From contig JARWZZ010000015.1 in assembly GCA_029866125.1 (NCBI GenBank), positions 124,001-188,000 on the forward strand: 64,000 bases of DNA, written 5' to 3'. Origin of the DNA: Limnobacter sp. GTDB lineage: Bacteria; Pseudomonadota; Gammaproteobacteria; Burkholderiales; Burkholderiaceae_B. Positions 17,628 to 26,557 of the stretch are shown in pieces (the stretch's first letter is position 1; each line of letters starts with the position of its first letter). The notes under the pieces are model-generated. The model was not told the origin of the DNA and did no database searches. It was given only the letters and a program-made list of their open reading frames with translations. The translations under genes were made by a program, and so were the position numbers.

Positions 17628-19145
17628 ATGAAACAGTCACTTCAACTTCGGGTCTCACAAAGCCTGACCCTCACACCGCAATTGCAGCAATCTATTCGTT
17701 TGCTACAACTGTCTACGCTTGAATTGCAGCAGGAAATTCAACAAGCGCTGCTTGAAAACCCCATGTTGGAGCTGGTTGACGAAGAAGGCAACAACACCGT
17801 CAGCCTGGATTCAGACAGCAGCATCAGCACCCCTGCGGACATGGACTCCAACCCACCCGATGTTCGGGACCGGGAGCCTGTGGAAAGCGACTTTCAATCC
17901 GCCGAAATGGATGACGCCGCTGACCCAGCAGACAACACCGTCCAGCGAGACAGCATTGAATCGATTCAAGACAACTGGGAAGGCGACTGGCGCGACAACA
18001 GTGGCGCAGGCGCAGATGGCGACGAAGAAAAACCCGGCCTACAGCTTGCAGCCCCAGACAGCAGCCTGCACCAACACCTGCTGGACCAACTGCGCCTAAC
18101 CAACGCCAGTGAAGTGGACATCAACTTGGTGATGTGGCTGATTGATTACGTCAGCGACGACGGCTACCTCACAGTTGAGCTTGAAGACTTGTGGGAAACC
18201 TTGCAGGAAGCGCCCGACCTTGAGTTTGAAGAGCTACAAGCCGCGCTGAAGCTGCTGCAAAGCTTTGACCCACCCGGCGTGGGCGCCCGCAACGCCGCCG
18301 AATGCCTGTTGTTGCAACTTCGGGAACGTGACGACATCACACGTCAAACTGCGCTTTACAGCACTTGTAAAGCCATCATCTCCGAGCATTTGGGTTTATT
18401 GGCCCAACGCGACTTTGTAAAAATCAAAAAGCAGTTGGACATTGATGACGAGATGCTCAAAGAGTGCACTTTGATCATCCGCTCGTTGGAACCCTTTCCG
18501 GGTGCGCGTTTCCGCAGCACCGAGGAAGACCACATCATTCCCGACGTGATTGTCAAAAGGCTCAACAATCAGTGGCATGTACAGCTTAATCAGGATGTGA
18601 TGCCAAAAATACGCATCAACGACATGTACGCGTCCATTTTGCGATCACACCGCGGCCAAAGCTCGCAACTGAGCGCCCAGCTGCAAGAGGCCCGCTGGCT
18701 ACTTAAAAACGTTCAACAGCGATTTGACACCATTTTGAGGGTGTCTCAAGCCATTGTTGAACGACAAATTGGCTACTTCAACCACGGCGAGATCGCAATG
18801 CAGCCATTGGTATTGAGGGAAATAGCGGATCTTTTGGGCCTTCATGAATCGACCGTTTCAAGAGTAACTACGCAAAAATACATGTTGACACCCTATGGGT
18901 TAGTCGAGCTAAAGTACTTCTTCGGGAGTCATGTTTCGACAGACTCGGGGGGTCAGGCTTCAAGCACAGCAATACGTGCCCTGATCAAACAACTCGTAGC
19001 AGCGGAGGATTCAAAAAAGCCGATATCTGACAGCCAAATTGCAGACCTTTTAGGTCAACAAGGCATCGTCGTCGCAAGGCGAACGGTGGCCAAGTACCGG
19101 GAATCCCTCAAGATACCCCCGGTTAACATGCGAAAGTCACTCTAA
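17628..19145 (+). CDS. rpoN: RNA polymerase sigma-54 factor
   Basis: 505 residues. Region I is glutamine rich (QLRVSQSLTLTPQLQQSIRLLQLSTLELQQEIQ split over residues 4-36) and binds activators; it is followed by an acidic linker of about 80 residues, the core-binding domain, an HTH region (LHESTVSRVTTQKYM) and the RpoN box ARRTVAKYRESLKIP near the C-terminus. It directs transcription from -24/-12 promoters when activated by AAA+ proteins. It begins 23 bases after lptB. The full set of conserved regions suggests an intact, functional factor. Confidence 0.97.
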   Translation: MKQSLQLRVSQSLTLTPQLQQSIRLLQLSTLELQQEIQQALLENPMLELVDEEGNNTVSLDSDSSISTPADMDSNPPDVRDREPVESDFQSAEMDDAADPADNTVQRDSIESIQDNWEGDWRDNSGAGADGDEEKPGLQLAAPDSSLHQHLLDQLRLTNASEVDINLVMWLIDYVSDDGYLTVELEDLWETLQEAPDLEFEELQAALKLLQSFDPPGVGARNAAECLLLQLRERDDITRQTALYSTCKAIISEHLGLLAQRDFVKIKKQLDIDDEMLKECTLIIRSLEPFPGARFRSTEEDHIIPDVIVKRLNNQWHVQLNQDVMPKIRINDMYASILRSHRGQSSQLSAQLQEARWLLKNVQQRFDTILRVSQAIVERQIGYFNHGEIAMQPLVLREIADLLGLHESTVSRVTTQKYMLTPYGLVELKYFFGSHVSTDSGGQASSTAIRALIKQLVAAEDSKKPISDSQIADLLGQQGIVVARRTVAKYRESLKIPPVNMRKSL

Positions 19146-19191
19146 CTTTTGAATGGGTGGCACGCAGTACCCCGAATAGGAGAGAACCCTT

Positions 19192-19518
19192 ATGAACCTT
19201 AACATCAACGGTCATCACCTCGAAGTTACACCCGCAATCCGAAATTACGTGATCGAGAAACTCGACCGGGTGAAAAGACACTTCGACCATGTCATTGATG
19301 CATCAGTTACGCTTTCAGTGGTGAAACTGGTTCAAAAGGCAGAAGTAACTCTGCACGCGAAAGGTAAAGACATACACGCGGAGGCTCATGACGAAGACAT
19401 GTACGCCGCCATCGATGCACTGGCCGATAAACTCGACCGTCAAGTGCTACGTCACAAAGACAAAATCACCAACCATTCGCACATACCGCCAAAACACATG
19501 GTGATTGAATCCGAATAA
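19192..19518 (+). CDS. hpf: Ribosome hibernation-promoting factor, short form (HPF)
   Basis: 108 residues, a single HPF/RaiA domain ([40 protein letters not shown]). It binds the 30S subunit and helps form inactive 100S ribosomes in stationary phase. A strong AGGAGA site precedes the ATG. It lies 46 bases after rpoN, the conserved pair, and is followed by a clear terminator at 19545, so transcription of the LPS-rpoN operon probably ends here. Confidence 0.95.
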   Translation: MNLNINGHHLEVTPAIRNYVIEKLDRVKRHFDHVIDASVTLSVVKLVQKAEVTLHAKGKDIHAEAHDEDMYAAIDALADKLDRQVLRHKDKITNHSHIPPKHMVIESE

Positions 19519-19544
19519 GTTTTTGATTTCATTCATCGTTTAAT

Positions 19545-19576
19545 AAAAGGCGGAATATTCCGCCTTTTGGCTTTTT
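19545..19576 (+). terminator. Rho-independent terminator after hpf
   Basis: A perfect 24-base palindrome (AAAAGGCGGAAT followed by its complement) is followed by GGCTTTTT. It separates hpf from ptsN. Confidence 0.85.
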
Positions 19577-19583
19577 ATGGGCG

Positions 19584-19589
19584 TATAAT
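19584..19589 (+). promoter_or_regulatory. Consensus -10 box (TATAAT) for ptsN-hprK-rapZ
   Basis: TATAAT lies 39 bases before the ptsN start and just after the hpf terminator, which makes a separate promoter for ptsN likely. No good -35 hexamer is found 16-18 bases upstream; the terminator stem occupies that space. Confidence 0.5.
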
Positions 19590-19628
19590 CGCCCCACAAT
19601 AAAATCTGAGTCCTCTGGAATCACCGCG

Positions 19629-20099
19629 ATGAACTTGATCGCAAATCTCTTACCGCCCTCCAACATTTTGCTGGATGCGCAGGTTACTAGTAAAAAGCGG
19701 GTTTTTGAACAGGCCGGTTTGGTCTTTGAAAATAACCAAGGCGTTGCTCGCTCCAAAGTTTTTGACAGCCTTTTTGCGCGTGAGCGTTTGGGCTCGACAG
19801 GGCTTGGTCAGCAAGTGGCTGTGCCTCATGGTCGAATCAAAGGCCTGCGGGAGCCTGTCGCATCCCTCGTTCGGGTACACGATCCCATTCCTTTTGACGC
19901 ACCAGACGGCCAGCCCGTCAAGCTGCTGATGTTCTTGTTGGTGCCTGAAAATGCCAACCAACATCATCTGGATATCCTGTCTGAGTTGGCGCAGATGTTG
20001 TCGGATGCTGATTTTCGTGAAAAACTATTCACAGAACCAAATGCAGAGGCAATTCACCAAATGATTTCAAGTTGGGAGCCTTTTCACCCGGCCAACTAA
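19629..20099 (+). CDS. ptsN: Nitrogen-related PTS protein EIIA (PtsN)
   Basis: 156 residues, a single PTS EIIA type-2 domain. The phosphorylated histidine is in VAVPHGRIKGL; the FLLVPENANQHHLDILSELA segment is also typical. PtsN is a regulatory phosphocarrier, commonly linked to potassium homeostasis and metabolism rather than to sugar import. It has its own promoter region and is followed by hprK, which in proteobacteria phosphorylates or dephosphorylates NPr/HPr. Confidence 0.95.
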   Translation: MNLIANLLPPSNILLDAQVTSKKRVFEQAGLVFENNQGVARSKVFDSLFARERLGSTGLGQQVAVPHGRIKGLREPVASLVRVHDPIPFDAPDGQPVKLLMFLLVPENANQHHLDILSELAQMLSDADFREKLFTEPNAEAIHQMISSWEPFHPAN

Positions 20100-20139
20100 A
20101 CCACCCACCGAGTGCCCACAGAGTGCCCACTGAGCGTCC

Positions 20140-21123
20140 ATGAAGCAATTAAAGGAACTGATTAACGCCAACCACGACAAACTCAAGCTGGATTGGATTG
20201 CTGGGCGCGAAGGTGGTAACAGAATGTTGGACTCCCAATGCTTCGCATCGTCGGACTTGGTGGGTCACCTCAACTTGATTCACCCGGGGCGCATCCAAGT
20301 GTTTGGTCGCCAGGAAATCGAGTATTTCGCGCGAATCAGCGACGAAAAAAAACGCCATCAAATTCAAAAGCTCATCGCAGGCGACCCTCCCGCCATCATT
20401 GTTGCCGAATCGTTTCAGCCCCACCCCATCCTCAGTGCCGCATGCGACGCAGCCAATGTTCCTTTGCTGGCCACGCCCCTGTCCGCGGCTGAAATCATCG
20501 ACTTCCTGCGGATTTACATCAACAAATGGCTGGCCGCCACCACCATGATGCACGGCGTATTTATGGATGTTCTGGGTATGGGCGTGTTGATATCTGGCGA
20601 ATCTGGCTTGGGTAAAAGCGAGTTGGGACTGGAATTGATTTCCCGCGGCCACGGCCTGGTGGCCGATGATGTGGTTGAATTTCACCGCGTAGCCCCCAAT
20701 TACATTGAAGGCCGCTGCCCAGAGTTGATTCGAAACCTGATGGAAGTGCGCGGTGTAGGCTTGCTGGACATACGCGCCATATTTGGCGAAACAGCGGTGC
20801 GCCGGAAAATGCGCCTGAAAATCATCGTGCACTTGGTACGCCGTGCTTCATTGGAAATGCAGCAAGAGCGTTTGGCCGCCGAGCCTCAGTTTCAGGAAGT
20901 TTTAGGCCTTCCTATTCGCAAAGTATTCCTACCTGTTGCTGCAGGCCGAAACCTTGCCGTTTTGCTTGAAGCCGCGGTGCGCAACACCATCTTGGAGCTG
21001 CGCGGCATTAACACCCTCAATGAGTTCATGATTCGCCAACAAAAGGCCATGTTGGCCGAACTGGGCGACTTGCAAGAGGAGCGCAACCCCACAGACTCAC
21101 CCGACAAAGGTGAACCCGCATGA
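20140..21123 (+). CDS. hprK: HPr kinase/phosphorylase
   Basis: 327 residues. The C-terminal catalytic domain has the P-loop GESGLGKSELGLELISRGH and the HprK signature around LMEVRGVGLLDIRAIFGETA. It phosphorylates HPr (or its nitrogen-PTS analogue) on serine and reverses this reaction. No full sugar PTS is in the window, in keeping with the regulatory PTS of many betaproteobacteria. It lies 40 bases after ptsN and overlaps rapZ by four bases. Confidence 0.96.
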   Translation: MKQLKELINANHDKLKLDWIAGREGGNRMLDSQCFASSDLVGHLNLIHPGRIQVFGRQEIEYFARISDEKKRHQIQKLIAGDPPAIIVAESFQPHPILSAACDAANVPLLATPLSAAEIIDFLRIYINKWLAATTMMHGVFMDVLGMGVLISGESGLGKSELGLELISRGHGLVADDVVEFHRVAPNYIEGRCPELIRNLMEVRGVGLLDIRAIFGETAVRRKMRLKIIVHLVRRASLEMQQERLAAEPQFQEVLGLPIRKVFLPVAAGRNLAVLLEAAVRNTILELRGINTLNEFMIRQQKAMLAELGDLQEERNPTDSPDKGEPA

Positions 21124-21980
21124 AAGTGGTATTGGTTACAGGCCTATCCGGGTCAGGCAAATCAGTCGCTGTACGCGCACTGGAAGACTCCCAGTTTTAC
21201 TGCATTGACAACCTGCCACCCACCTTCATCCCGAAGGTGCTAAACCGCCTAGACCTTGACGGTATTGGCAAAGTGGCGGTTGCTGTGGACGCCCGCACGG
21301 GCAGGGACATTGTGGTGGTGCCTGAAATTATTCGCGAACTGAAAACCCAAGGGTTTGATGTGCGGGTGATTTTTTTGGACTCCAGCGACGACACCTTGGT
21401 GACTCGGTATTCCGAATCGCGCCGCAGGCACCCAATGAGCCAACGGCTGGGCGACCAGGCCACGGTGCTGGAATGCGTGCAGGCCGAGCGAACCGCACTG
21501 GAAACCCTCAAACTGATGGCCGCCACCATCGATACATCGGGCCTGTTTCCAAACACCTTGCGGCACTGGGTGATGCAAACCGTGGAAGAAACTTCCGCCA
21601 AACTCACCCTTGTTTTAGAAACCTTTGGCTACAAAAAAGGCCTACCCTCTGACGCTGACCTTGTGTTTGACGTGCGTTGCCTGAACAACCCCCACTACGA
21701 CAAAGACTTGCGCCACCAAACAGGCAAGGATGCAGCGGTCAAGCAGTTCATTGAAGCCGACCCACTGAGTGGTGATTTACTGAACGACATCGAGAACTAC
21801 CTTCGCAAATGGATACCCAGCTACATCAATGAGCAGCGCAGCTATTTCACTGTGGCGATTGGTTGTACTGGGGGCCAGCATCGGTCCGTGTATGTGGCAG
21901 AAACCTTGGCCAAGCGCCTTAGCACCCAACCGTTAAACGAAATCGAAAGTGTCTTGATCCGGCATCGGTCTTTGGATTAA
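21120..21980 (+). CDS. rapZ: RapZ, nucleotide-binding RNA adaptor protein
   Basis: 286 residues. An N-terminal P-loop domain (LVTGLSGSGKSVAVRALED) is followed by the C-terminal domain with YFTVAIGCTGGQHRSVYVAE, which in E. coli RapZ binds small RNAs and glucosamine 6-phosphate. In enterics it targets GlmZ for RNase E; the RNA target in betaproteobacteria is not known from this sequence. The ATG overlaps the hprK stop. Its last 48 bases overlap mutY, which runs toward it on the other strand. Confidence 0.95.
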   Translation: MKVVLVTGLSGSGKSVAVRALEDSQFYCIDNLPPTFIPKVLNRLDLDGIGKVAVAVDARTGRDIVVVPEIIRELKTQGFDVRVIFLDSSDDTLVTRYSESRRRHPMSQRLGDQATVLECVQAERTALETLKLMAATIDTSGLFPNTLRHWVMQTVEETSAKLTLVLETFGYKKGLPSDADLVFDVRCLNNPHYDKDLRHQTGKDAAVKQFIEADPLSGDLLNDIENYLRKWIPSYINEQRSYFTVAIGCTGGQHRSVYVAETLAKRLSTQPLNEIESVLIRHRSLD

Positions 21981-23108
21981 AGCCTGCGAAGTTTGGGCAT
22001 GGCTTTCCAGCAGTTTGCCCACCAAGCGGGGTAGCGGTTTGTCTTTGGGGTAATGAAAACCGGGGTCTGAATCAAGCCCCTGCAGGCCGCCTTCCCAGTC
22101 CTGTCCTTCTCCACAGTAATACAAAGTTTTAAAATGCATTTTGCGGTGAGTCAACTCGTGCACCACCCAGCCTTGCTGCTCGGCCTGACTACACATTGAT
22201 TTTAAAGCCACCTCGTTCAGCCCCATCGCCAATACACGCGTCTGCAAATCAGACGCTTCCAGCCAACGGCTGGCAGCTTCTAAAACTGTGTCACTTGATG
22301 ACGCCAGTTGCACAAACGGCGGCATCCACAATTTACGCCACAAGCCCTTCTCGCCTTGTTCTTGCAACAAGAATCGACCTTGCGTGTCTTCCAGCAGCAA
22401 GGTCAAAAAATACCAGTGCGGCCTTTCCTTTTTGGGTTTTGGGGTGGGCAGGTGCTGGGTCATACCCTGTTGGAGGGCCTTGCAGCCTTGCATCAAAGGG
22501 CAGCCACCACACCGGGGGGACTTGGGTGTGCACACTGTTGCGCCCAAATCCATCAAAGCTTGGTTGTACCGCCCGGGCTCATGCTTAGGCACCTGCGCAT
22601 CGGCAATGGCCCACAGGCTTTTTTTAATAGCGGACTGTTCCGGGTAACCCTCTACACCGAAGTAGCGGCAAAACACCCGCTTCACATTGCCATCCAAAAT
22701 GGAGGCTTGCACGCCATAAGACAAGGACGCAATCGCACCTGCAGTCGATCGCCCAATGCCGGGTAAAGTTTCCAAATCATCCACATTGCGTGGAAATTGC
22801 CCACCAAACCGCCCGACCACTTGCTTGGCGCAGGCATGCAGGTTTCGCGCACGGGAGTAATATCCCAAGCCTTGCCACAGATGCATCACCTCTTCTTCTG
22901 GTGCTGCAGCCAAATCAGCCACAGTCGGAAAGCGTTCCAAAAACCGCGCGTAATACGACAACACCGTAGCCACTTGGGTTTGCTGAAGCATCACCTCACT
23001 CAACCAAGTTTTATAGGCATCACCTGTGTTTTGCCAAGGCAGGGTTTGGCGACCAAATTGCCTTTGCCAGTCCAGCAGGGTTTGTGCGAATTCGTTGTTG
23101 ACTTTCAT
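21933..23108 (-). CDS. mutY: Adenine DNA glycosylase MutY
   Basis: 391 residues from the ATG at 23108, which overlaps the mutM stop (ATGA); an ATG at 23126 would add six residues. The N-terminal HhH-GPD glycosylase domain holds LSEVMLQQTQVATV with the catalytic Glu, the hairpin LPGIGRSTAGAIAS and the catalytic Asp region SILDGNVKRV. The 4Fe-4S loop is CTPKSPRCGGCPLMQGC. A C-terminal NUDIX-like domain (about 230-365) recognises 8-oxoG. MutY removes adenine paired with 8-oxoguanine. It is translationally coupled to mutM and overlaps rapZ tail to tail. Confidence 0.96.
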   Translation of the reverse strand: MKVNNEFAQTLLDWQRQFGRQTLPWQNTGDAYKTWLSEVMLQQTQVATVLSYYARFLERFPTVADLAAAPEEEVMHLWQGLGYYSRARNLHACAKQVVGRFGGQFPRNVDDLETLPGIGRSTAGAIASLSYGVQASILDGNVKRVFCRYFGVEGYPEQSAIKKSLWAIADAQVPKHEPGRYNQALMDLGATVCTPKSPRCGGCPLMQGCKALQQGMTQHLPTPKPKKERPHWYFLTLLLEDTQGRFLLQEQGEKGLWRKLWMPPFVQLASSSDTVLEAASRWLEASDLQTRVLAMGLNEVALKSMCSQAEQQGWVVHELTHRKMHFKTLYYCGEGQDWEGGLQGLDSDPGFHYPKDKPLPRLVGKLLESHAQTSQALIQRPMPDQDTFDFV

Positions 23109-23947
23109 TTTTGGCAAACTGGGCAATAAAACGTACCCCGCTGGCCCATCACCCGGCGCTTGATTGTGCCCTCACAGCGTTTGCACTTCTCACCGGCTCG
23201 GCCGTACACATCGCAATGCAACTGGAAGTGCCCCAACTCACCATCAATGGCTTGAAAATTACGCAAGGTAGAACCGCCACGCTCAATCGCTTCGGACAAC
23301 ACATCCACAATCGATGTGTAGAGCAAACTGGCTTGCGCGCGGCTTACTCTGGAAGCAGAACGCCCAGGGCTAATTTGGCTGCGGAACAAAGCCTCGCAGG
23401 CGTAAATGTTTCCAACCCCCACCACCGCCTTGCCAGACAACAGCAAGGTTTTGATATTCAACTTGCGACCCCGCAAGCTTTGATAAAAACTTTCGGGCTG
23501 AAACGCCTCTGAAAAAGGCTCAGGCCCCAAGGCTGCAAACCGGCCAAAATGGGCATAGGGGTCGGCGGGTGTTTCAATCCGTTTTTCAAAGTACTCCACA
23601 CTTCCAAAACGGCGGGGGTCGTTTAAACGCAAAGCACCTGTGCTGCCATCTGAATCAAACAACCATTGAATGTGGTCATGCTTATCCCAAGGTTGCTGTG
23701 GGCTTACAATTTTGAGGGAACCAGACATACCCAAGTGCACCACTAACACGTGTTGACCAAAATCCATCAACAGGTATTTGGACCGCCGAGCAAGTGCAAC
23801 AAGGGGCAAACCCACGCAAGCTTGCACAGTCTGGGGAACGGGCCAACGCAATTTGGGCTGCCTCACGGTCAGCTCACGCAAGGTATGTCCCTTGAATTTG
23901 GCATCAACGCCTCTTTTGGTGATCTCTACTTCAGGTAATTCAGGCAT
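23105..23947 (-). CDS. mutM: Formamidopyrimidine-DNA glycosylase MutM/Fpg
   Basis: 280 residues starting at the ATG at 23947, required because the enzyme uses the N-terminal Pro2 as nucleophile (MPELPEVEI); a longer reading from 23986 is therefore wrong. The helix-two-turn-helix region (SGKAVVGVGNIYACEALF) and the C-terminal zinc finger (CKRCEGTIKR...FYCPVCQK) are intact. It excises 8-oxoG and ring-opened purines and cuts the strand. Coupling with mutY puts both enzymes of the GO repair system in one transcript. Confidence 0.97.
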   Translation of the reverse strand: MPELPEVEITKRGVDAKFKGHTLRELTVRQPKLRWPVPQTVQACVGLPLVALARRSKYLLMDFGQHVLVVHLGMSGSLKIVSPQQPWDKHDHIQWLFDSDGSTGALRLNDPRRFGSVEYFEKRIETPADPYAHFGRFAALGPEPFSEAFQPESFYQSLRGRKLNIKTLLLSGKAVVGVGNIYACEALFRSQISPGRSASRVSRAQASLLYTSIVDVLSEAIERGGSTLRNFQAIDGELGHFQLHCDVYGRAGEKCKRCEGTIKRRVMGQRGTFYCPVCQK

Positions 23948-24052
23948 AGTGAAAACATTCCGGTGGGGAACTTCGGATTCCGGCACGCATCTACTTTAAT
24001 ATGTTAAAAACCACTGGTGGAATGGCCCACCGCTTTACTCGGATTTTGCAGG

Positions 24053-25936
24053 ATGAATGGATTGATCAGGAACGGAAAAACCCGCATGGCACTCGCGCTT
24101 GTGGCGATTTTAGCAGGCTGTGCAACGGCCCCTGCCCCGGGTGAGGATCAAATTGCCAATCCGTCGCAGAATATGGATGGGCAACCCACCTCAAACAGCG
24201 GGATCAATGAAGCCGTAGGGCCGTCTGCCGTTTTGGTTCAACCCATCACCCCCCTGCCTGCCCCCGTGTTGACCGAGCAGCAGGCTGAAAACCGAATGCG
24301 CGAGATGGTGCGCCGCGACCCCTTGCTGGCCTTGATGACAGCGGAAGTGGCAAGCCAAAGGGGCGATTTTGTGTCCGCCAATATTGCGTACACCGAGGCA
24401 GCCCGTTCCCAAAAAGACCCAGAACTTGCCAAGCGTGCTGTTGAAATTAGCCTGAATGCAGGGGATGTAGAACGCGCCCTGACAAGCGCCAAAGTATGGG
24501 CAGAGCTAAATCCGCAAGATGCCCAAGCAGGCCGTACCGTGCTGCTTTTACTGCTTTCTACCAACCGCATTGAGGAAGGCTATCCCAGCCTAGAAACCAC
24601 CTTCAAGTTTTTGAAAGACCAAGAGGCCGCCCACCCAGGCATGTCCGAAGCATCGCCCTTGCGCATTGCGCTTGAGATGCTGATGCGCATCCCTGACAAA
24701 GAAAAGTCCTACGCAACCGGCATTCGATTGCTGGGTAATGATGTCAAAGAGATTGAATCCCAATACATTCTTTCTCAACTTGCGGAAAATTCAGATCTTC
24801 ACGACAAAGCCATTGAGCACATCCAGAACGTGATTAACGTGGTACCCGAAGAGCGTTATTACGTGCTTCAGGCCCAGTTTATGGAGCGCCGGGACCAAAA
24901 TCCAGTTGCTGCCATGGCTTCGCTTGAGGAACAGGCCAAGCGCCACCCGGACTGGTTTTCAGCACGCCTGTATTTGGCCCGAATGGCCACGCAAGCCAAC
25001 AGCTGGGCGGTTGCCAACAAATGGTTTAAAGAACTGCTGAAGCTTCAGCCCAACAACTACCCGCTTTACTCCAGCCAGGGCTTTGTGCTGGCCAAGTTGC
25101 AAGACCGGGCAGGTGCGGCTGAGCACTTCAATGTGTACCTAAACAAAACAAAGCCTGAGGAACGTCAAAACGAGATTTTGATTTACCTCACCATGGCGGA
25201 ACTGTCACAGGCAGACAAGCAATACAAAGAGGCGATTCGCTGGCTGGAAAAAGCACCCAACGGGGTTGAAAATTTCGACATTCAACTGAAGCTCTCCAAT
25301 GTTTACAAAAGCCAAGACAAGGCCGCACAGGCTGAAAAAATACTGCGCCGCTTTAAAGCACAAAACGAAGAAGATGGCGTACGCAAAACCATAGCCTTAT
25401 CCCAACTGCAGGAGAGTCAAAAGAAAGGAGCTGAGGCTGCGCGGGAAATTGATTCCGCACTGGCCCTCTACCCCGACCAACCCGACCTTTTGTATGAACG
25501 CGCCATGGTGGCTGAGCGCCTCAAAGACTTGGGCAATGTGGAAAAGTATTTGACGCGGTTGATTGAAGTCAAGCCCGAAAACCCGCACGGCTACAATGCT
25601 TTGGGCTACACCTGGGCCGAAAACAACATCAGACTCAACGAAGCGCTTGAGCTGATAAAAAAGGCGAATTTATTAGCCCCCAAAGACCCGTTCATCTTGG
25701 ACTCTTTGGGCTGGGTGCATTACCGCCTGGGTAATCAAGCCGAGGCTGAGAAGGCACTCAAAGCTGCGTACGCAATCAGCCCCGATGAGGAAATTGGCCT
25801 GCATTTGATGGAGCTGCTAATTGCACAAGGCAGAACCTCCGACGCGCAAGCCATTGCAGAAGAACTGAAGCGAAAGTTCCCAAGTTCAGTGAAAGTCAAA
25901 GAACTTTCCCGCAAAATTAGCGGGAACAACCTGTAA
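24053..25936 (+). CDS. Tetratricopeptide-repeat lipoprotein
   Basis: 627 residues from 24053; the ORF is open from 24017, and an ATG at 24086 is also possible. A signal peptide ends in the lipobox LAGC, so it is a lipoprotein. The rest is a string of TPR-like helices; the clearest repeats are near the C-terminus (NPHGYNALGYTWAENNIRLN and DPFILDSLGWVHYRLGNQAE). TPR lipoproteins of this kind upstream of lolB and ispE are common in betaproteobacteria, so a role in outer-membrane or lipoprotein assembly is plausible, but the binding partner is unknown. It is divergent from mutM across about 100 bases. Confidence 0.85.
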   Translation: MNGLIRNGKTRMALALVAILAGCATAPAPGEDQIANPSQNMDGQPTSNSGINEAVGPSAVLVQPITPLPAPVLTEQQAENRMREMVRRDPLLALMTAEVASQRGDFVSANIAYTEAARSQKDPELAKRAVEISLNAGDVERALTSAKVWAELNPQDAQAGRTVLLLLLSTNRIEEGYPSLETTFKFLKDQEAAHPGMSEASPLRIALEMLMRIPDKEKSYATGIRLLGNDVKEIESQYILSQLAENSDLHDKAIEHIQNVINVVPEERYYVLQAQFMERRDQNPVAAMASLEEQAKRHPDWFSARLYLARMATQANSWAVANKWFKELLKLQPNNYPLYSSQGFVLAKLQDRAGAAEHFNVYLNKTKPEERQNEILIYLTMAELSQADKQYKEAIRWLEKAPNGVENFDIQLKLSNVYKSQDKAAQAEKILRRFKAQNEEDGVRKTIALSQLQESQKKGAEAAREIDSALALYPDQPDLLYERAMVAERLKDLGNVEKYLTRLIEVKPENPHGYNALGYTWAENNIRLNEALELIKKANLLAPKDPFILDSLGWVHYRLGNQAEAEKALKAAYAISPDEEIGLHLMELLIAQGRTSDAQAIAEELKRKFPSSVKVKELSRKISGNNL

Positions 25937-25988
25937 TGGGCTTGAATTGGGTAAGCTTTGACAATCGACGGACTAATCTTACTTATTC

Positions 25989-26552
25989 ATGAACTTTAGA
26001 TTTCTCCATTTCACACTGACTGGACTATTTGTAAGCCTGCTCCTGTCGGGCTGTGGCACTTTGGGCTCAAGCGACAGCAACGAGGTGGATTGCAAATCTG
26101 TGCAGTCCAGCTGCCACTCAGGCCGTTTTGGTTTGGTTTACAAAACCAAAACTGCAAACGGAGAAGAAGGGGATTCAGTCTCAGGCACCTATGTGTGGCG
26201 ATCTGGACGATATGGCGAAGCCAACAGTCGGGACGTCGCGTACCTCGAAGTCAATTCCACATTGGGCCCGAATTTAGGCGTTGCCAAACGGTTTGGTGAT
26301 TTTTACGAGGTACGGGCGGCAGATGGCCGCGTTTATCTGGCCAAGGATTGGCAATCCCTATTTGACCTGATGTTCCCAGTCAAACTGCCTGCAGATTCAC
26401 TCATCAAGTGGATGGTTAGCCCACAAACCAGCACGCCCCCAGCCCTGCCCCCCAACTGGGAATGGCAGGTCACAGGGGGCAAATACCGCCTTGTGTTTGC
26501 TGAAGGAAATGCAACCGGTCGAATCGACCTAATCCCACTGATCATTGAATAG
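25989..26552 (+). CDS. lolB: Outer-membrane lipoprotein receptor LolB
   Basis: 187 residues. Lipobox LSGC at residues 19-22; the mature domain has the LolB pattern SGRFGLVYKTK, VSGTYVWRSG and the C-terminal YRLVFAEGNATGRIDLI. It accepts lipoproteins from LolA and inserts them in the outer membrane. It is five bases upstream of ispE, the conserved proteobacterial neighbour, which strengthens the call for a poorly conserved family. Two extra cysteines (DCKSVQSSC) near the start of the mature protein are unusual and could form a disulfide. Confidence 0.88.
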   Translation: MNFRFLHFTLTGLFVSLLLSGCGTLGSSDSNEVDCKSVQSSCHSGRFGLVYKTKTANGEEGDSVSGTYVWRSGRYGEANSRDVAYLEVNSTLGPNLGVAKRFGDFYEVRAADGRVYLAKDWQSLFDLMFPVKLPADSLIKWMVSPQTSTPPALPPNWEWQVTGGKYRLVFAEGNATGRIDLIPLIIE

Positions 26553-26557
26553 CTGAA

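Noticed and set aside
19158-19176. Possible sigma-54 promoter (TGGCACG) between rpoN and hpf
   Set aside because: The -24 half is perfect, but the -12 GC element is missing at the right spacing (ACCCC instead).
25958-25986. Perfect TTGACA upstream of lolB
   Set aside because: No acceptable -10 lies 16-18 bases downstream and the start codon would be almost at the transcript end.
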